DNA of 14,389 nt from an uncultured Eubacteriales bacterium (GTDB taxonomy: Bacteria > Bacillota > Clostridia > Oscillospirales > UBA644). Position numbers and translations under genes: made by a program. This document shows positions 14,220 to 14,389 of the stretch, piece after piece. Where the stretch lies: the NCBI GenBank assembly GCA_934481505.1, contig CAKSPP010000016.1, positions 1 through 14,389 of the forward strand, in the 5' to 3' direction. The notes beneath the pieces were generated by a model, which was given only the letters and a program-made list of their open reading frames with translations, was not told where the DNA came from and made no database searches. Position 1 is the first letter of the stretch; every line of letters starts with the position of its first letter.

Positions 14220-14278
14220 TTTATGAAGAAAAAGCTTCTGTGTGCGGTTCTTGCTTTTATGCTTGTGATATTGTGCGG
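14220..14278 (+). repeat. 59-bp signal-peptide direct repeat, right copy
   Basis: Exact partner of 12556-12614, 1664 bp apart in the same orientation. Identity stops at GCGG within the lipobox, where C changes to T, and the downstream coding sequences are unrelated. Confidence 0.93.
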
Positions 14279-14389
14279 TTGTTCGGATAATTATTTCAGT
14301 CCGGTTCGGTTCGTTTTTGACAAAGATTATGCAAAAAAACAGGTGACGGATATTATAGAAGGTCTTGCTGAGGATTATGAGTATATGTC
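14223..14389 (+). CDS. Lipoprotein, 3' end cut by the window edge
   Basis: The 5' 55 codons of a gene that runs off the window. The signal peptide is identical to that of the 12559 product through residue 20, with lipobox LCGC, but the mature sequence differs at once: SDNYFSPVRFVFDKDYAKKQ, then VTDIIEGLAEDYEYM. An AGGGGTGA-like ribosome binding site (14209-14216) precedes the ATG. The mature part is too short for a family call; it is probably another lipoprotein of the immunity array. Confidence 0.7.
   Translation, partial: MKKKLLCAVLAFMLVILCGCSDNYFSPVRFVFDKDYAKKQVTDIIEGLAEDYEYM

Noticed and set aside
1..14389. CRISPR array, tRNA, rRNA, integrase or transposase
   Set aside because: No regularly spaced repeats, no recognisable RNA gene and no recombinase-like protein were seen on either strand.

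Overview
The window looks like part of an accessory toxin-immunity island from a low-to-middle GC Clostridia-type Firmicute, possibly an Oscillospiraceae or Ruminococcus-like gut or rumen bacterium. The clues are the strong AGGAGG-type ribosome binding sites, the A/T-rich lipoprotein genes with short LxxC lipoboxes, and the style of the WapA/Rhs-like protein. This placement is an inference. No rRNA, tRNA, CRISPR array, integrase or intact insertion sequence was seen. All genes read on the + strand.

Positions 1-263 are a leader with an A/T-rich candidate -10 box and a perfect operator-like dyad. Positions 264-5261 encode a giant Rhs/YD-repeat polymorphic toxin of about 1665 aa. It has an N-terminal beta-rich region, a first YD block, two carbohydrate-binding-like beta-sandwich regions, an acidic linker, a second YD block with the Rhs core, and a hypervariable C-terminal tip. 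The tip has two hydrophobic segments and a basic, nuclease-like end. Base composition drops sharply at the core/tip boundary, near 4665, as expected for a swapped toxin cassette. The likely cognate immunity gene follows 8 nt later (5270-5875).

From 5930 to 6754 there is a strong hairpin, a roughly 295-bp stray copy of the middle of the Rhs core, and a 156-aa unknown gene that seems to have its own ribosome binding site and TTG start exactly at the end of the stray fragment. Next come a GNAT acetyltransferase (6800-7420) and a YcaQ/AlkX-type DNA glycosylase of the HTH_42 family (7433-8638), which form a small two-gene unit.

From 8689 to the end is a dense row of small, mostly unrecognised genes, probably orphan immunity genes collected next to the toxin. 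It includes two members and one truncated copy of a family ending in PE(D/E)LxFF...ISHE, a DUF5104-like lipoprotein, three membrane proteins (one only 59 aa), further lipoproteins or membrane-anchored proteins and two small soluble proteins. A consensus promoter at 12500-12528 restarts transcription after a hairpin cluster.

The most notable pattern is how the array was assembled. Four direct-repeat pairs sit at gene edges: Rhs core 3463-3758/5982-6277, the 3' end of the glycosylase gene 8614-8658/10077-10121, an immunity-gene 5' part 9882-10082/11103-11303, and a lipoprotein signal-peptide sequence 12556-12614/14220-14278. They suggest that immunity genes are gained, lost and hybridised by recombination at short shared modules.
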